Source: Dehalococcoidia bacterium
GTDB taxonomy: Bacteria; Chloroflexota; Dehalococcoidia; UBA1151; UBA1328
Length of the DNA stretch: 20,647 nt
Direction: 5' to 3'
Assembly: GCA_030745955.1 (NCBI GenBank)
Contig: JASLNQ010000005.1
Span: forward strand, 1-20,647
Part shown: piece by piece, positions 5,904 through 13,974 of the stretch
Numbering within the stretch: position 1 is the first letter of the stretch
How the letters are laid out: every line of letters begins with the position of its first letter
The notes under the pieces: generated by a model
The model's input: the letters and a program-made list of their open reading frames with translations, nothing else
Told to the model about the DNA's origin: nothing
Database searches by the model: none
Made by a program: the position numbers and the translations under genes

Positions 5904-8858
5904 ATGATGCAGATGCCACCTGTGACAGGAACAGACCCCTTCATCGGACGCACCCAGGAGCTGGCCGAACTCAGTGTGGCGCTCGATACCGCTCTCGAAG
6001 GCCGTGGCGGACTGGTCATGCTCGCGGGCGAACCCGGCATCGGTAAAACCCGCCTGGCAGAAGAATTGGATTCGATTGCGCGTGACCGCGGCGCACTGGT
6101 TGCCAGGGGTGCCTGTTATGAAGGTGGCGGTACTCCACCCTACTGGCCATGGATCCAAACAGTCCGGTCACTGCTTTCGGAACGAGACTCCCGCCCCGAA
6201 CTTGAGGCGCTCGGTGCCGGGGCCGCAAGGATTGCAGAGATCGTCCCCGAGATCCACGATATTGTGCCGGACCTTGCGCCGCGTCCGGACACCGATCCGG
6301 GTCAGGCACGCTTCCAATTCTTCGATTCGATGACGGCCTTCCTGAATAACGTCGCCGAATCGCAGCCAATGGTTGTCGTACTTGATGACCTCCACTGGGC
6401 CGATCAGTCGTCACTCGATCTGCTGGAGTTTGTGGCGCAGGGAGTGCTGTCTGGCCGGGTACTGCTGATTGGCGGCTACCGCGACATGGAGCTGTCACGC
6501 AAGCGCCCCCTCTCAAAGACCCTGGCATCGCTGGCACGGGTACGCGGATACCGCCGAATACCCGTGCGTGGTCTGGATCGTGAAGACGTCGCCCGGCTGG
6601 TCGAGGCGGTTGGAGGCTTTGCACCACAGCCAGCGCTGGTGGAAGAAATCCACGACCGAACGGAAGGAAATCCGTTCTTCATCACCGAGGTGGCACGCGA
6701 CCTCGCAAGGGATGCACGTACCGGGGTTGAAGGCTCGGGTCCCTCGGTCGGTTTCAATATTCCCGAAGGCGTGCGCGAGGTGATCGGCGCCCGCCTGGAC
6801 CGTTTGTCGGACGGCTGCAACGAGTTCCTCCGTTCGGCGGCCGTGATCGGTAGGGAGTTCGACTTCGTCCTGCTGGGGATGCTGCTCGAAGACGCGTCCG
6901 AGCGCGATCTGCTCGACCACGTCGAAGAGGCAATCGGCGCGGGAATTCTGCGGGAATTGCCGGGACCGGGTGAAAAATACGATTTCACCCACGCCCTGAT
7001 ACACCAGACACTCGTCGAAGAGTTGTCGGCCGGTCGCCGCGTGCGCCTGCACGCCCGCATCGTCAGCTCGATGGAGGAGCTGTACGGAGAACTGGCAAAT
7101 GTATACACCACGGAGTTAGCGCATCACAGTGTGGCAGCGGAAACGGTCGTGGGCAAAGACAAGATCGTGCGCTATACGCAGCTCGCCGGCGAACAGGCCA
7201 CCAACGCGTACGCCTGGAGTGAGGCGCGGGCATACTTTGAGCAGGCGCTCGACGCGCTTGGAAAAACCACTCCGGTCACGGAACGTGCGGCGCTATTATC
7301 CAGCCTCGGCCGGGTCGAGTTGCTGTCGCTGCCCTACCCGGACATTCAGCGGGGTTGGGACAACAGTGCGTGGGCGTTCGATCTGTATGTGGAACTCGGA
7401 AACGTGGAATCCGCCGTCGAGGTAACGAAGGCGATGGCGCAGGCGGACTATCCGGCCAGCTGGGTTCATGGTGATGCCAACCTGTTGCCACGCGCTCTGG
7501 AACTGGTGTCACCTGACTCACTGGAAGCCGGCTACCTGCTTCTGCGATATGGTGCAGCGATCCGGGCCGAGCGGGAGGATGTCACAGGGAGCCTGGCGGC
7601 GCTGGAGCAATCCCTCGAAATCGCTCAGCGAGCTGGCGACAGGGACCTTGAATTCCTCGTGCTCAACTCACTGGGTGAGATGAAGTACCTTGACCGCGAC
7701 TACCGGGGCAATATTGAAGCCAGCATGATGCTCATGCAACTCGCGGGCGGAGACACCCAATACGAATGGCAACACCGTATCCACGTCAGGGTGGCATGGT
7801 CGCTGGTGACCCTCGGTGATCCTGAAGCTGCCTTGCGGCACATCGAGGCAGCGCTTGTACTGGAAAAGCAGTTCGGATCAAGGATCATACCGAGAGCTTT
7901 TGGCCAGCACCACATAGCGTTCCTCCGCGGTGACTCGATCCTTATGGCTGAGATCGGTGAGGAACTGGACCGGGAGTGCCCCGACGATGCAGTGATTCGT
8001 CTATTCGTTGGTATCGGTGCGTACCAGAGCGAAGCGCCATCCGACATTGACGAGCGCATCCAGGCGGCACTCGGATGGGCACAGAACGACCCGAACCTGG
8101 GCCAACGGTTGTCCGGAATCTCCGCTTTGACCGTGGCCGGGCGAATGGTAGACAGACCGCGGGTTGCGGCGCAGACGGGCGCGATTGCACGGTCAATACT
8201 CTCCCAGCCCAGCCTGGCACCACATGAGGAGGCAATTGCGCGTGAGGGAGCAGGACTGGCGGCGGTGGCCACCGGTGATCTTCAGGAGGCCAAAGAACAC
8301 TATCGATTCCTGGCTTCCCCAAATCTTACCCGTTGCTTTTATCGCAACACAGACCGGCAACTCGGCCTGCTGGCGCACACCGCCGGGATGCCGGACGAAT
8401 CCGCTACTCACTTCGATTCCGCGCTCGAGTTCGCCAGGAAAGCGGGGTATCACATGGAAGTCGTGTGGACCTGCCATGATTACGCAGAGTCTTTGCTTGA
8501 CGAGAACCCTCCTTCAAACGTCGACAGGGCCGTTTCGCTGATCGATGACGGCCTGGAGACCGCCCGTGAGCTTGGGCTAGCCGCAATCGAAAGGCGACTC
8601 ATCAGCCTGCAAGAAAAGGCTGCTTTACTGGCCACTCCCACTCCCACCTATCCGGCCGGACTTTCCGCACGAGAAGTCGAAGTCCTGCGCCTGCTTGCCG
8701 CCGGGCAAACCAACCGTGAGATAGCCGGAGTTCTGGTGCTCAGTGCACGCACCGTGGAACGCCACATTTCCAACCTCTACACCAAGATCAACGTGCGAAA
8801 CCGGGCGGAAGCCACATCGTTCGCGCTCAACGAGTTGTCGGCGCCACCAACCCCCTGA
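5904..8858 (+). CDS. LAL-type transcriptional regulator: AAA/NACHT-like ATPase, TPR-like region, LuxR HTH
   Basis: This 984-residue regulator belongs to the MalT/LAL class. The N-terminal ATPase begins 'FIGRTQELAEL' near residue 13. Walker A is 'GEPGIGKT' (42-49) and Walker B is 'MVVVLDDLHWAD' (156-167). A winged-helix-like section with 'GNPFFITEVARDL' and 'VIGREFDF' follows. The long middle (about 400-900) is helical and rich in Ala, Leu and Glu, consistent with degenerate TPR-like repeats that sense a ligand or partner. The last ~65 residues are a LuxR HTH ('LSAREVEVLRLLAAGQTNREIA' split before 'LVLSARTVERHISNLYTKI'). No receiver or PAS domain is seen. The start could be 5904, 5907 or 5913, since the only purine-rich stretch overlaps the first ATGs. 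The two lipoprotein genes downstream are plausible targets, by position only. Confidence 0.93.
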   Translation: MMQMPPVTGTDPFIGRTQELAELSVALDTALEGRGGLVMLAGEPGIGKTRLAEELDSIARDRGALVARGACYEGGGTPPYWPWIQTVRSLLSERDSRPELEALGAGAARIAEIVPEIHDIVPDLAPRPDTDPGQARFQFFDSMTAFLNNVAESQPMVVVLDDLHWADQSSLDLLEFVAQGVLSGRVLLIGGYRDMELSRKRPLSKTLASLARVRGYRRIPVRGLDREDVARLVEAVGGFAPQPALVEEIHDRTEGNPFFITEVARDLARDARTGVEGSGPSVGFNIPEGVREVIGARLDRLSDGCNEFLRSAAVIGREFDFVLLGMLLEDASERDLLDHVEEAIGAGILRELPGPGEKYDFTHALIHQTLVEELSAGRRVRLHARIVSSMEELYGELANVYTTELAHHSVAAETVVGKDKIVRYTQLAGEQATNAYAWSEARAYFEQALDALGKTTPVTERAALLSSLGRVELLSLPYPDIQRGWDNSAWAFDLYVELGNVESAVEVTKAMAQADYPASWVHGDANLLPRALELVSPDSLEAGYLLLRYGAAIRAEREDVTGSLAALEQSLEIAQRAGDRDLEFLVLNSLGEMKYLDRDYRGNIEASMMLMQLAGGDTQYEWQHRIHVRVAWSLVTLGDPEAALRHIEAALVLEKQFGSRIIPRAFGQHHIAFLRGDSILMAEIGEELDRECPDDAVIRLFVGIGAYQSEAPSDIDERIQAALGWAQNDPNLGQRLSGISALTVAGRMVDRPRVAAQTGAIARSILSQPSLAPHEEAIAREGAGLAAVATGDLQEAKEHYRFLASPNLTRCFYRNTDRQLGLLAHTAGMPDESATHFDSALEFARKAGYHMEVVWTCHDYAESLLDENPPSNVDRAVSLIDDGLETARELGLAAIERRLISLQEKAALLATPTPTYPAGLSAREVEVLRLLAAGQTNREIAGVLVLSARTVERHISNLYTKINVRNRAEATSFALNELSAPPTP

Positions 8859-8869
8859 CTCTCGCTCGC

Positions 8870-8885
8870 TGGGTAGAAATACCCA
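8870..8885. promoter_or_regulatory. TGGGTA-GAAA-TACCCA hairpin/palindrome after the regulator
   Basis: A perfect six-base inverted repeat with a GAAA tetraloop sits 11 bases after the regulator stop. It could be a short terminator stem. A closely similar motif, GGGTCGAATACCCA, lies at 9047-9060 just before the first lipoprotein gene, so it could instead be one of two copies of a protein-binding site. Confidence 0.35.
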
Positions 8886-9046
8886 ACCCCGAAAACACTG
8901 CGCTTTTTCAGGATGAGTAATCCGACGGATGTCGCTTGCCTGCCATCCGGGCACGCTGTTACTCCCGGTAGATCGCCGGGCGCCTGTCCCGCAGTGATGA
9001 CGGCGCCACTCTCTTTCGAGCATGGTGATCGGCGCACTACGGGGCA

Positions 9047-9060
9047 GGGTCGAATACCCA
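9047..9060. promoter_or_regulatory. Second copy of the GGGT(N)GAA..ACCCA motif
   Basis: GGGTCGAATACCCA lies 19 bases before the first lipoprotein start codon, directly upstream of its purine-rich ribosome binding site (AAAGGGG at 9063-9069). It resembles the palindrome at 8870-8885. It may be an operator or a leader hairpin; this is inferred from similarity and position. Confidence 0.3.
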
Positions 9061-9078
9061 GGAAAGGGGTAGGTAACG

Positions 9079-9699
9079 ATGATGCAGGTAAACCAAATAT
9101 CAAATCGCTGGCCCACAGCGGTTTTCCTGGTAGCAGGAATCTTCGCGCTGTTCACCCTTGCCGCCTGCGGCAATGATGACAATGATCCCTCGGTTGCCGG
9201 TGCTGCACCAACGCAAGCAACAGCCCCGGCGACCACATCTGAACCCACGGTTGCATCTGCCATAACGGTTCCCGCTACCCAGGTACCACCCGCCGCACCA
9301 GTGGTTCCTGCGATTGCACCCGAAGCCGGTTCTGATGAAGCGCAGATTTTAGCCGTGCTGGAGAAGCAGGTAAACGCAGTCCATGAAGCAGATTATGTGG
9401 CCTTCCAGGAGACTTGCACGCCCACCGGAGGAATCCTCCCGACAATCGCCAGGCTGAAAACCACGTATGAAGACAACCAGGGCTGGGAGGGCATCAGCCC
9501 CATATTCGCCGTCCGCTTTTCTCCACAGGGATACAACGTCAGAAACGTGGAAGTGAAGTTGCTGCGGGAGCCGTTCGCGAGCGCCGATATCGACGTTTTT
9601 GACTACGACGAATACAAGGGCAGCGTGCTGCGGTCATACGAAAAAGTGGACGGCCAGTGGTATTCCGAGACCCTCCCGTGCGGGGACTTTCGCCGCTGA
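9079..9699 (+). CDS. Secreted lipoprotein, copy 1 of a tandem pair
   Basis: This 206-residue protein has a lipoprotein signal: a hydrophobic stretch at 12-28 ending in the lipobox 'TLAAC', with the modified Cys at about 30. It should be anchored to the outer face of the cytoplasmic membrane. A Thr/Ala/Pro-rich linker (about 35-85) precedes a globular domain starting 'SDEAQILAVLEKQVNAVHEADY' (split before 'VAFQETCTP') and ending 'YEKVDGQWYSETLPCG'. Two Cys (in 'ETCTP' and 'LPCG') are shared with copy 2 and could form a disulfide. The domain has the feel of NTF2-like/SnoaL-type proteins, but I do not recognise the family. Tandem ATGs at 9079 and 9082 follow a good AAAGGGG site. It lies 220 bases after the LAL regulator. 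Confidence 0.85.
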   Translation: MMQVNQISNRWPTAVFLVAGIFALFTLAACGNDDNDPSVAGAAPTQATAPATTSEPTVASAITVPATQVPPAAPVVPAIAPEAGSDEAQILAVLEKQVNAVHEADYVAFQETCTPTGGILPTIARLKTTYEDNQGWEGISPIFAVRFSPQGYNVRNVEVKLLREPFASADIDVFDYDEYKGSVLRSYEKVDGQWYSETLPCGDFRR

Positions 9700-9828
9700 C
9701 TTGGAGGCATATCGATTGGATTGGCGTGATCGCCTTCGAAACACGACCTCTATCACCCAGGTTCCAACCATCAACACTTCAATCAAACGCTCGAGGAAAG
9801 GGTTCAATCAGATCAGGGGAGTCTAACC

Positions 9829-10437
9829 ATGCAGAAGCAACAAACATCAAGTCGCTGGCCCACAATAACCCTCCTGGCAGCAGGAATCATCGCGCTGCTA
9901 ACCCTCGTCGCCTGCGGCAACGACGATTCCGACACCCCGGCAGCCGCACCCACGGCAACGCCGCCAACGCTGGGGTCGGTGCCCGCGGCCGCAGCGGCAC
10001 CCACGGCAACCCGCGTACCGGTTGCGCCGATGGTCCCGGCGGTAGCGCCTGAACCCGGCTCAGACGAAGAGCAGATCATGGCCGTACTGGAAAAACAGGT
10101 ACGCGCCGTCAACACCGCCGATTACGAGGCCTTCCAGGAGACCTGCACTCCCACCTCGGGAGATCCCCCGACCATCGAACTGCTGAAGCGTACGTATGAA
10201 GAAAACGAAGGTGCGATCGGCTATACGCGCGTACAGGTACGTTTCTCACCGCAGGGATACAACGTCAGGAACGTGGAGGTGGAGATGCTCAGAGCGCCGT
10301 TTGCACAGGCCAGGTTCGAAATATGGGACTACGGCGAACTCGCCTCGCTGGGGACTTCGCTCAAGACATACGAAAAAGTTGACGGCCAATGGTATTCCGA
10401 GACCCTCCCGTGCGGGTCTGGATTCGTCGTCAAATAA
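9829..10437 (+). CDS. Secreted lipoprotein, copy 2 of a tandem pair
   Basis: This 202-residue paralogue of the preceding gene has the same plan: a hydrophobic signal ending in 'TLVAC' with Cys at 29, an Ala/Pro/Thr linker, and a domain starting 'SDEEQIMAVLEKQVRAVNTADY'-like and ending 'YEKVDGQWYSETLPCG'. The 3' ends are nearly identical in DNA: 9635-9684 and 10367-10416 differ at only two of fifty bases, while the linkers differ freely. That pattern fits a recent duplication or local gene conversion. The ATG has GGGGAG about eight bases upstream. The 129-base gap after copy 1 also carries a GGAAAGGG stretch resembling the leader of copy 1. Function is unknown; it may be a substrate-binding or envelope-stress protein, but nothing in the sequence decides this. 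Confidence 0.85.
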   Translation: MQKQQTSSRWPTITLLAAGIIALLTLVACGNDDSDTPAAAPTATPPTLGSVPAAAAAPTATRVPVAPMVPAVAPEPGSDEEQIMAVLEKQVRAVNTADYEAFQETCTPTSGDPPTIELLKRTYEENEGAIGYTRVQVRFSPQGYNVRNVEVEMLRAPFAQARFEIWDYGELASLGTSLKTYEKVDGQWYSETLPCGSGFVVK

Positions 10438-10497
10438 GGGCTGAAAGCCTCATCGCGGGATTAGCCAGAGCGGCACATACCCGATCTCAACGATCCA

Positions 10498-10540
10498 GAC
10501 CCGGGTAAAAAAACCCGCCAGACGCCCCGGGGCCCGGGTC
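10498..10540. terminator. Bidirectional terminator candidate between convergent genes
   Basis: GACCCGGG (10498-10505) is the inverse complement of CCCGGGTC (10533-10540). A nested alternative stem, CGGGT-AAAAAA-ACCCG, spans 10502-10517. The site sits between the end of lipoprotein copy 2 (plus) and the end of the IMPase-like gene (minus), where a shared terminator is expected. Confidence 0.45.
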
Positions 10541-10552
10541 CACCACAGCTCG

Positions 10553-11398
10553 TCATGCCTGTGGTGGGCCTGGTGCCGCCGCCATCACATCGATCAGTTG
10601 CTCGTGGACCCCCGGCCAGCCAGCCACAACGACCGCCAGCTCGTCGTCCCTCGACCAGTCGATCGCACCGCCATCGCCAGCCGTTACCAGCACGCCCAGC
10701 TCACCGGCGATCATCGCCCCGGCGGCGAGGTGGACCGGCTCGATACCGTAGAAAACCGCAGCCGGGAGCCGGCCCAAACATAGCTGGGCCATCGGGTAGG
10801 CGGCCGATGCAAACGTATTGATCTGGCTCGCCGCCGGAATCCACTCCAACCCCGACGCCAGCCTGCGACGCCACTCGTCACCACCGTCCACCTCGAGTCC
10901 CACCGTCGATTCCGACAGTTTTTCTCGTGGCGATCCCGCGGTGAACGGCTCACCGTTGCGGAACACCCCACCGCACCTGGTTGCGGAAAGCCGTTCGCCT
11001 AGTGAGGGCAGGGGCAGCGACGCGGCCAGCAAATCACCCTCACGCCGAAGTGCGATATTCACACCCCAGTGGTCCATACCCACGCTGAACGGCACAGTGC
11101 CGCAGAGCGGGTCGACAAGCCACGTCAGTGAACCGTCGTCCGAAAGGCTTGATTCGCTCTCCTCCGAAAGGATCCGGCCCGGCGCACCAGCCCTTACCAG
11201 CGCGTCCGTAATCGCCCGGTCGCTGGCAAGGTCGGCGTCCGTGACCAGCGCATTCGGCGACTTGTAGAACGTGTCGAGCGGCTTCTTGCTATCAGGCCTG
11301 AACCGGGCGAGCAGTGTTTCGCTCGCAGCCGCGGCCGCTGAGTCAGCAGCGGTGAGGATCTGCTGAAGGTCGAGTATGTTTTCGGGTCGATTGGTCAA
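10553..11398 (-). CDS. Inositol-monophosphatase-fold protein with altered active site
   Basis: This 281-residue protein has the sugar-phosphatase (IMPase/FBPase/CysQ) fold. Recognisable motifs are 'LVTDADLASDRAI' (51-63), 'LSEES' with E80, and 'WLVDPLCGTVPF' (93-104). The canonical motif is WxxDPxDGTxNF, so the second metal-binding Asp is Cys99 here. The C-terminal 'WDxAAG' motif reads 'VHLAAG', placing His223 where the third metal Asp belongs. D96 and E80 remain. These changes predict loss or alteration of Mg-dependent phosphatase activity. The start is TTG at 11398, only 16 bases after the C69 peptidase stop, so the two genes are probably co-transcribed. It could still bind a sugar phosphate or have a changed metal preference. 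Confidence 0.82.
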   Translation of the reverse strand: MTNRPENILDLQQILTAADSAAAAASETLLARFRPDSKKPLDTFYKSPNALVTDADLASDRAITDALVRAGAPGRILSEESESSLSDDGSLTWLVDPLCGTVPFSVGMDHWGVNIALRREGDLLAASLPLPSLGERLSATRCGGVFRNGEPFTAGSPREKLSESTVGLEVDGGDEWRRRLASGLEWIPAASQINTFASAAYPMAQLCLGRLPAAVFYGIEPVHLAAGAMIAGELGVLVTAGDGGAIDWSRDDELAVVVAGWPGVHEQLIDVMAAAPGPPQA

Positions 11399-11414
11399 AT
11401 GGTCCGGCCAGAAC

Positions 11415-12818
11415 TCACGGTGCCTGGGCAGAAGTCATTGTCGCAGCCGATACCGCTGGAGAATCTGCCGGGACAAGCGATTGTACTTTCGAAATCACCC
11501 GCTCAGCGTTCTCGGCCATGTAGCTGGTCAGCAAATCCGAGGCCGCTCCCCCGGCACCGTCCGCAACAAGGTCACGGCCCTTACCGGCAATCTCGTAAGC
11601 CGACTCGAACAGCTCGGCCTGCAAAACGCTAAGCTCTGAACGAATTACCGCCCTTGCGCCCGCCCCAGCCTGCAATCCGTAATGCGTTAGCCGAAAAAAA
11701 TCCCACCACGGACTGTCGCTGCTCGGTGTCTGCCCACCGATAGCCAGCGAGGCCGGCAGGTCACCCTCGATAAACATCGGCATGAAAACCGTCATGCACG
11801 GCGAGTACATCCCGCACCAGTACACGGGCAGCCGCTCACCGGTCGCACAGAGATCGGCCACCAGGCTCGCAGTCGACGCCCCGTTCGATTCGCCAGCAGT
11901 CCGGTGCAGGCAGATCGAAACGTCACCGGCAACGTCGACAACATGTGGCTCCCCGGGAACATCGCCGTCCGAATGGTCGGTGAGCACCTGCATCAGCGAC
12001 CGGACGTCAAGCTGCCCGGCACCCGCCCGCAGCATCGTTTCCGAGCGGCACTGCCGGGCGATCCCGCTCGTCGATGCACCGACATCGGCAAACACTCTCG
12101 CAAAATCAAATCCCTCACCGAAGCCCATCTCGAACAGCCCGAGCCGCGTCGCCTGCGATTCCACCCCTGGCGAAACCCGGTCCGCGGTGCCGCCGATCTG
12201 GCCAACGTTAGAGATCGAAGCGAAGCCCTCGACCTGCTTCACTGCCCAGTCGTGCCCAACACACTCGACCGCATAGGCCGCACCCGGATCGGCGACCATG
12301 TAGATATTGTCGTAGGTCCTGACCCCCGCACCGTTCGTGAACTTGCCCTGTCCAAACACAGAAACGAGGCCGGTTATCACCTCAACGGCCTCTGCAGCCG
12401 ACCGTGACCGCTCAAGCGCCAACCGCAGCACCTCCATGCCAACCAGTTTCGGCTCGTTAACCTCCGGCAGGCGCGAAGGCAGTGCCTCGTTGCCAATCAC
12501 GACCTGGTGCTCGTTGAACCCGTGCTCGTACCCGGCACACCAGTACGGTTTCGATCCGACATGCCGATACGTGTGCCCCACCTGCGGGGCCTCGACGAAC
12601 CGGGCACCCGCATGACCCGCGCCACTCCCGTGATCTTTTGCTGGGACCATCACCAGCGGCTGCGCTTCCTCTTGCGGACGGTCGCTGTTCTTGGCAAAAA
12701 CGGTATTGCCGCCGCGCGTCGAACCGCCGAGTGCAACCATCGTGTCGCACGATTCGCTCCACGTACCCGCAACCCGCTTATCTGCCCACCCGTCGTTCAT
12801 GACATTCACCGCGCTCAT
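11415..12818 (-). CDS. C69 family peptidase / secernin-like Ntn hydrolase
   Basis: This 467-residue protein contains 'CDTMVALGGSTRGGNTVFAKNSDRP' in two adjacent parts, the signature of secernins and C69 dipeptidases. The Cys at residue 24 would be the N-terminal nucleophile after removal of the propeptide. Further family features are 'GNEAL' in 'VIGNEALPSR', 'GMEVLRLALERSRSA' and 'YMVADPGAAYAVECVGHDWAVKQV'. Family members cleave dipeptides or amide bonds, and the substrate here is unknown. The ATG at 12818 has GGAG seven bases upstream and is preferred over the in-frame start at 12848, which lacks such a site. It is the first gene of a minus-strand pair with the IMPase-like gene and is divergent from the DUF302 gene. 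Confidence 0.88.
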   Translation of the reverse strand: MSAVNVMNDGWADKRVAGTWSESCDTMVALGGSTRGGNTVFAKNSDRPQEEAQPLVMVPAKDHGSGAGHAGARFVEAPQVGHTYRHVGSKPYWCAGYEHGFNEHQVVIGNEALPSRLPEVNEPKLVGMEVLRLALERSRSAAEAVEVITGLVSVFGQGKFTNGAGVRTYDNIYMVADPGAAYAVECVGHDWAVKQVEGFASISNVGQIGGTADRVSPGVESQATRLGLFEMGFGEGFDFARVFADVGASTSGIARQCRSETMLRAGAGQLDVRSLMQVLTDHSDGDVPGEPHVVDVAGDVSICLHRTAGESNGASTASLVADLCATGERLPVYWCGMYSPCMTVFMPMFIEGDLPASLAIGGQTPSSDSPWWDFFRLTHYGLQAGAGARAVIRSELSVLQAELFESAYEIAGKGRDLVADGAGGAASDLLTSYMAENAERVISKVQSLVPADSPAVSAATMTSAQAP

Positions 12819-12985
12819 GTCCAATCTCCGATGCACCCGCCGGTTCACGTCACCATTTGGCGACGTCCAGGCCTCACGGAATCTTACATGCCCCCTTCAC
12901 GGCCAATCACTGCGGCTCCCGACACCGGGTCTTATGTTGAACCCTGATCGCAGACAACAGAGATACATCGGTAGGGCTCACAAAT

Positions 12986-13387
12986 ATGACTGAACTCAAA
13001 TACGGGACCGTAAAGAAGACAAACCTCGGGTTCGATCAGGCAGTCGAGGCAGTAACCGCCGCGCTGGCAGAAGAGGGATTCGGGATACTGACCACGATCG
13101 ACGCCCAGGCTGTAGTCAAGAACAAGCTGAACATCGATCGGCCAAAGTACCTGATCCTGGGTGCCTGTAACCCGAACCTCGCGCATGTCGTGCTCGACGC
13201 CGAACCGTGGGCGGGCCTGCTGCTGCCGTGCAACGTGGTCATCCAGGAAATCGATGGTGGCACCGAGGTGGGTTTCATGGAACCCGAAGTCGTCCACCAA
13301 CTATCGAATAACAGTGCGATCTATGCCGTTGCCTGCGACGCCCGTGACCGACTGCACCGGGTCGCAGAAGGCCTTCCCGGACGCTAA
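12986..13387 (+). CDS. DUF302 domain protein
   Basis: This 133-residue protein carries the DUF302 signature: 'LGACNPNLAHVVLDAEPWAGLLLPCNVVIQE', which runs across residues 57-88, including the conserved GACNP and LLPCN elements. The N-terminal 'FDQAVEAVTAALAEEGFGILTTID' (17-40) is the usual first helix and strand. DUF302 proteins are small, of unknown biochemistry, and are often found near sulfur-oxidation or heavy-metal genes. Its neighbour here is an SQR-like flavoprotein 92 bases downstream, which supports a redox or sulfur-linked role by association only. The ATG at 12986 follows TAGGG by nine bases. A perfect ACGCTA-AC-TAGCGT palindrome overlaps the stop codon (13381-13394). Confidence 0.88.
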   Translation: MTELKYGTVKKTNLGFDQAVEAVTAALAEEGFGILTTIDAQAVVKNKLNIDRPKYLILGACNPNLAHVVLDAEPWAGLLLPCNVVIQEIDGGTEVGFMEPEVVHQLSNNSAIYAVACDARDRLHRVAEGLPGR

Positions 13388-13479
13388 CTAGCGTGGCGGG
13401 TCAAGTGGAAAAGCGGTAACCTTTCGCTTGCGCCGGTAGTTTTGGCGCGAATGCGCGGAACGTCGGGGGCAAACATCTT

Positions 13480-13974
13480 ATGGCTGGTAAGAGAATTCTC
13501 GTCCTGGGCGGCGGCTTCGGCGGCGTACAGGCCGCAATCAGCGCGAGGGCTGCCCTCGATTCCAGCCACGAAGTCACGATCATCGACCGCAACCGCGTGA
13601 CTCACCTCTGCGGGATGAATCCCCTTCTGATCGTCGGTGCGCGCGATACCGACAAAACGGGGCGGTCGCTCGGACGGCTCGCCAACCGGGGAATCAGGTT
13701 CGTCGAGACGAATATCGACCTGATCGATATCGCCGGTCAGAAAGTAGCCACTTCGGCCGGCACCTACGACTACGACTACCTCGTAATCGCCCTTGGCGCA
13801 GGGTATGACTGGGACGCCGTGTCCGGCGCGGGCGACGCCTACTCGTTCTATGACTTCGACAACGCACGCCACCTGCGCCGACGCCTGAGCCGGCTGAAGC
13901 GGGGCAAGATCGTGATCGCCGCCGCGAAACCGCCGTACAAGTGCCCCCCCCCGCACCCCTCGAAACAGCGATGA
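13480..13974 (+). CDS. SQR/flavocytochrome-c-like FAD oxidoreductase, N-terminal part (frameshifted)
   Basis: This frame holds the first half of a pyridine-nucleotide-disulfide-type flavoprotein related to sulfide:quinone oxidoreductase. The FAD Rossmann motif 'VLGGGFGGVQAA' is at residues 8-19, and 'YDYDYLVIALGAGYDWDA' precedes 'VIAAAKPPYKC'. In the family the KCPxAP motif contains a conserved Cys near the flavin. Immediately after this Cys the frame runs into a run of nine C (13944-13952) and ends 17 codons later with an unrelated tail. The rest of the protein continues in another frame from 13941. The ATG at 13480 has a GGGGG site about 10 bases upstream. This is one gene interrupted by a frameshift, not two genes. 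Confidence 0.85.
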   Translation: MAGKRILVLGGGFGGVQAAISARAALDSSHEVTIIDRNRVTHLCGMNPLLIVGARDTDKTGRSLGRLANRGIRFVETNIDLIDIAGQKVATSAGTYDYDYLVIALGAGYDWDAVSGAGDAYSFYDFDNARHLRRRLSRLKRGKIVIAAAKPPYKCPPPHPSKQR

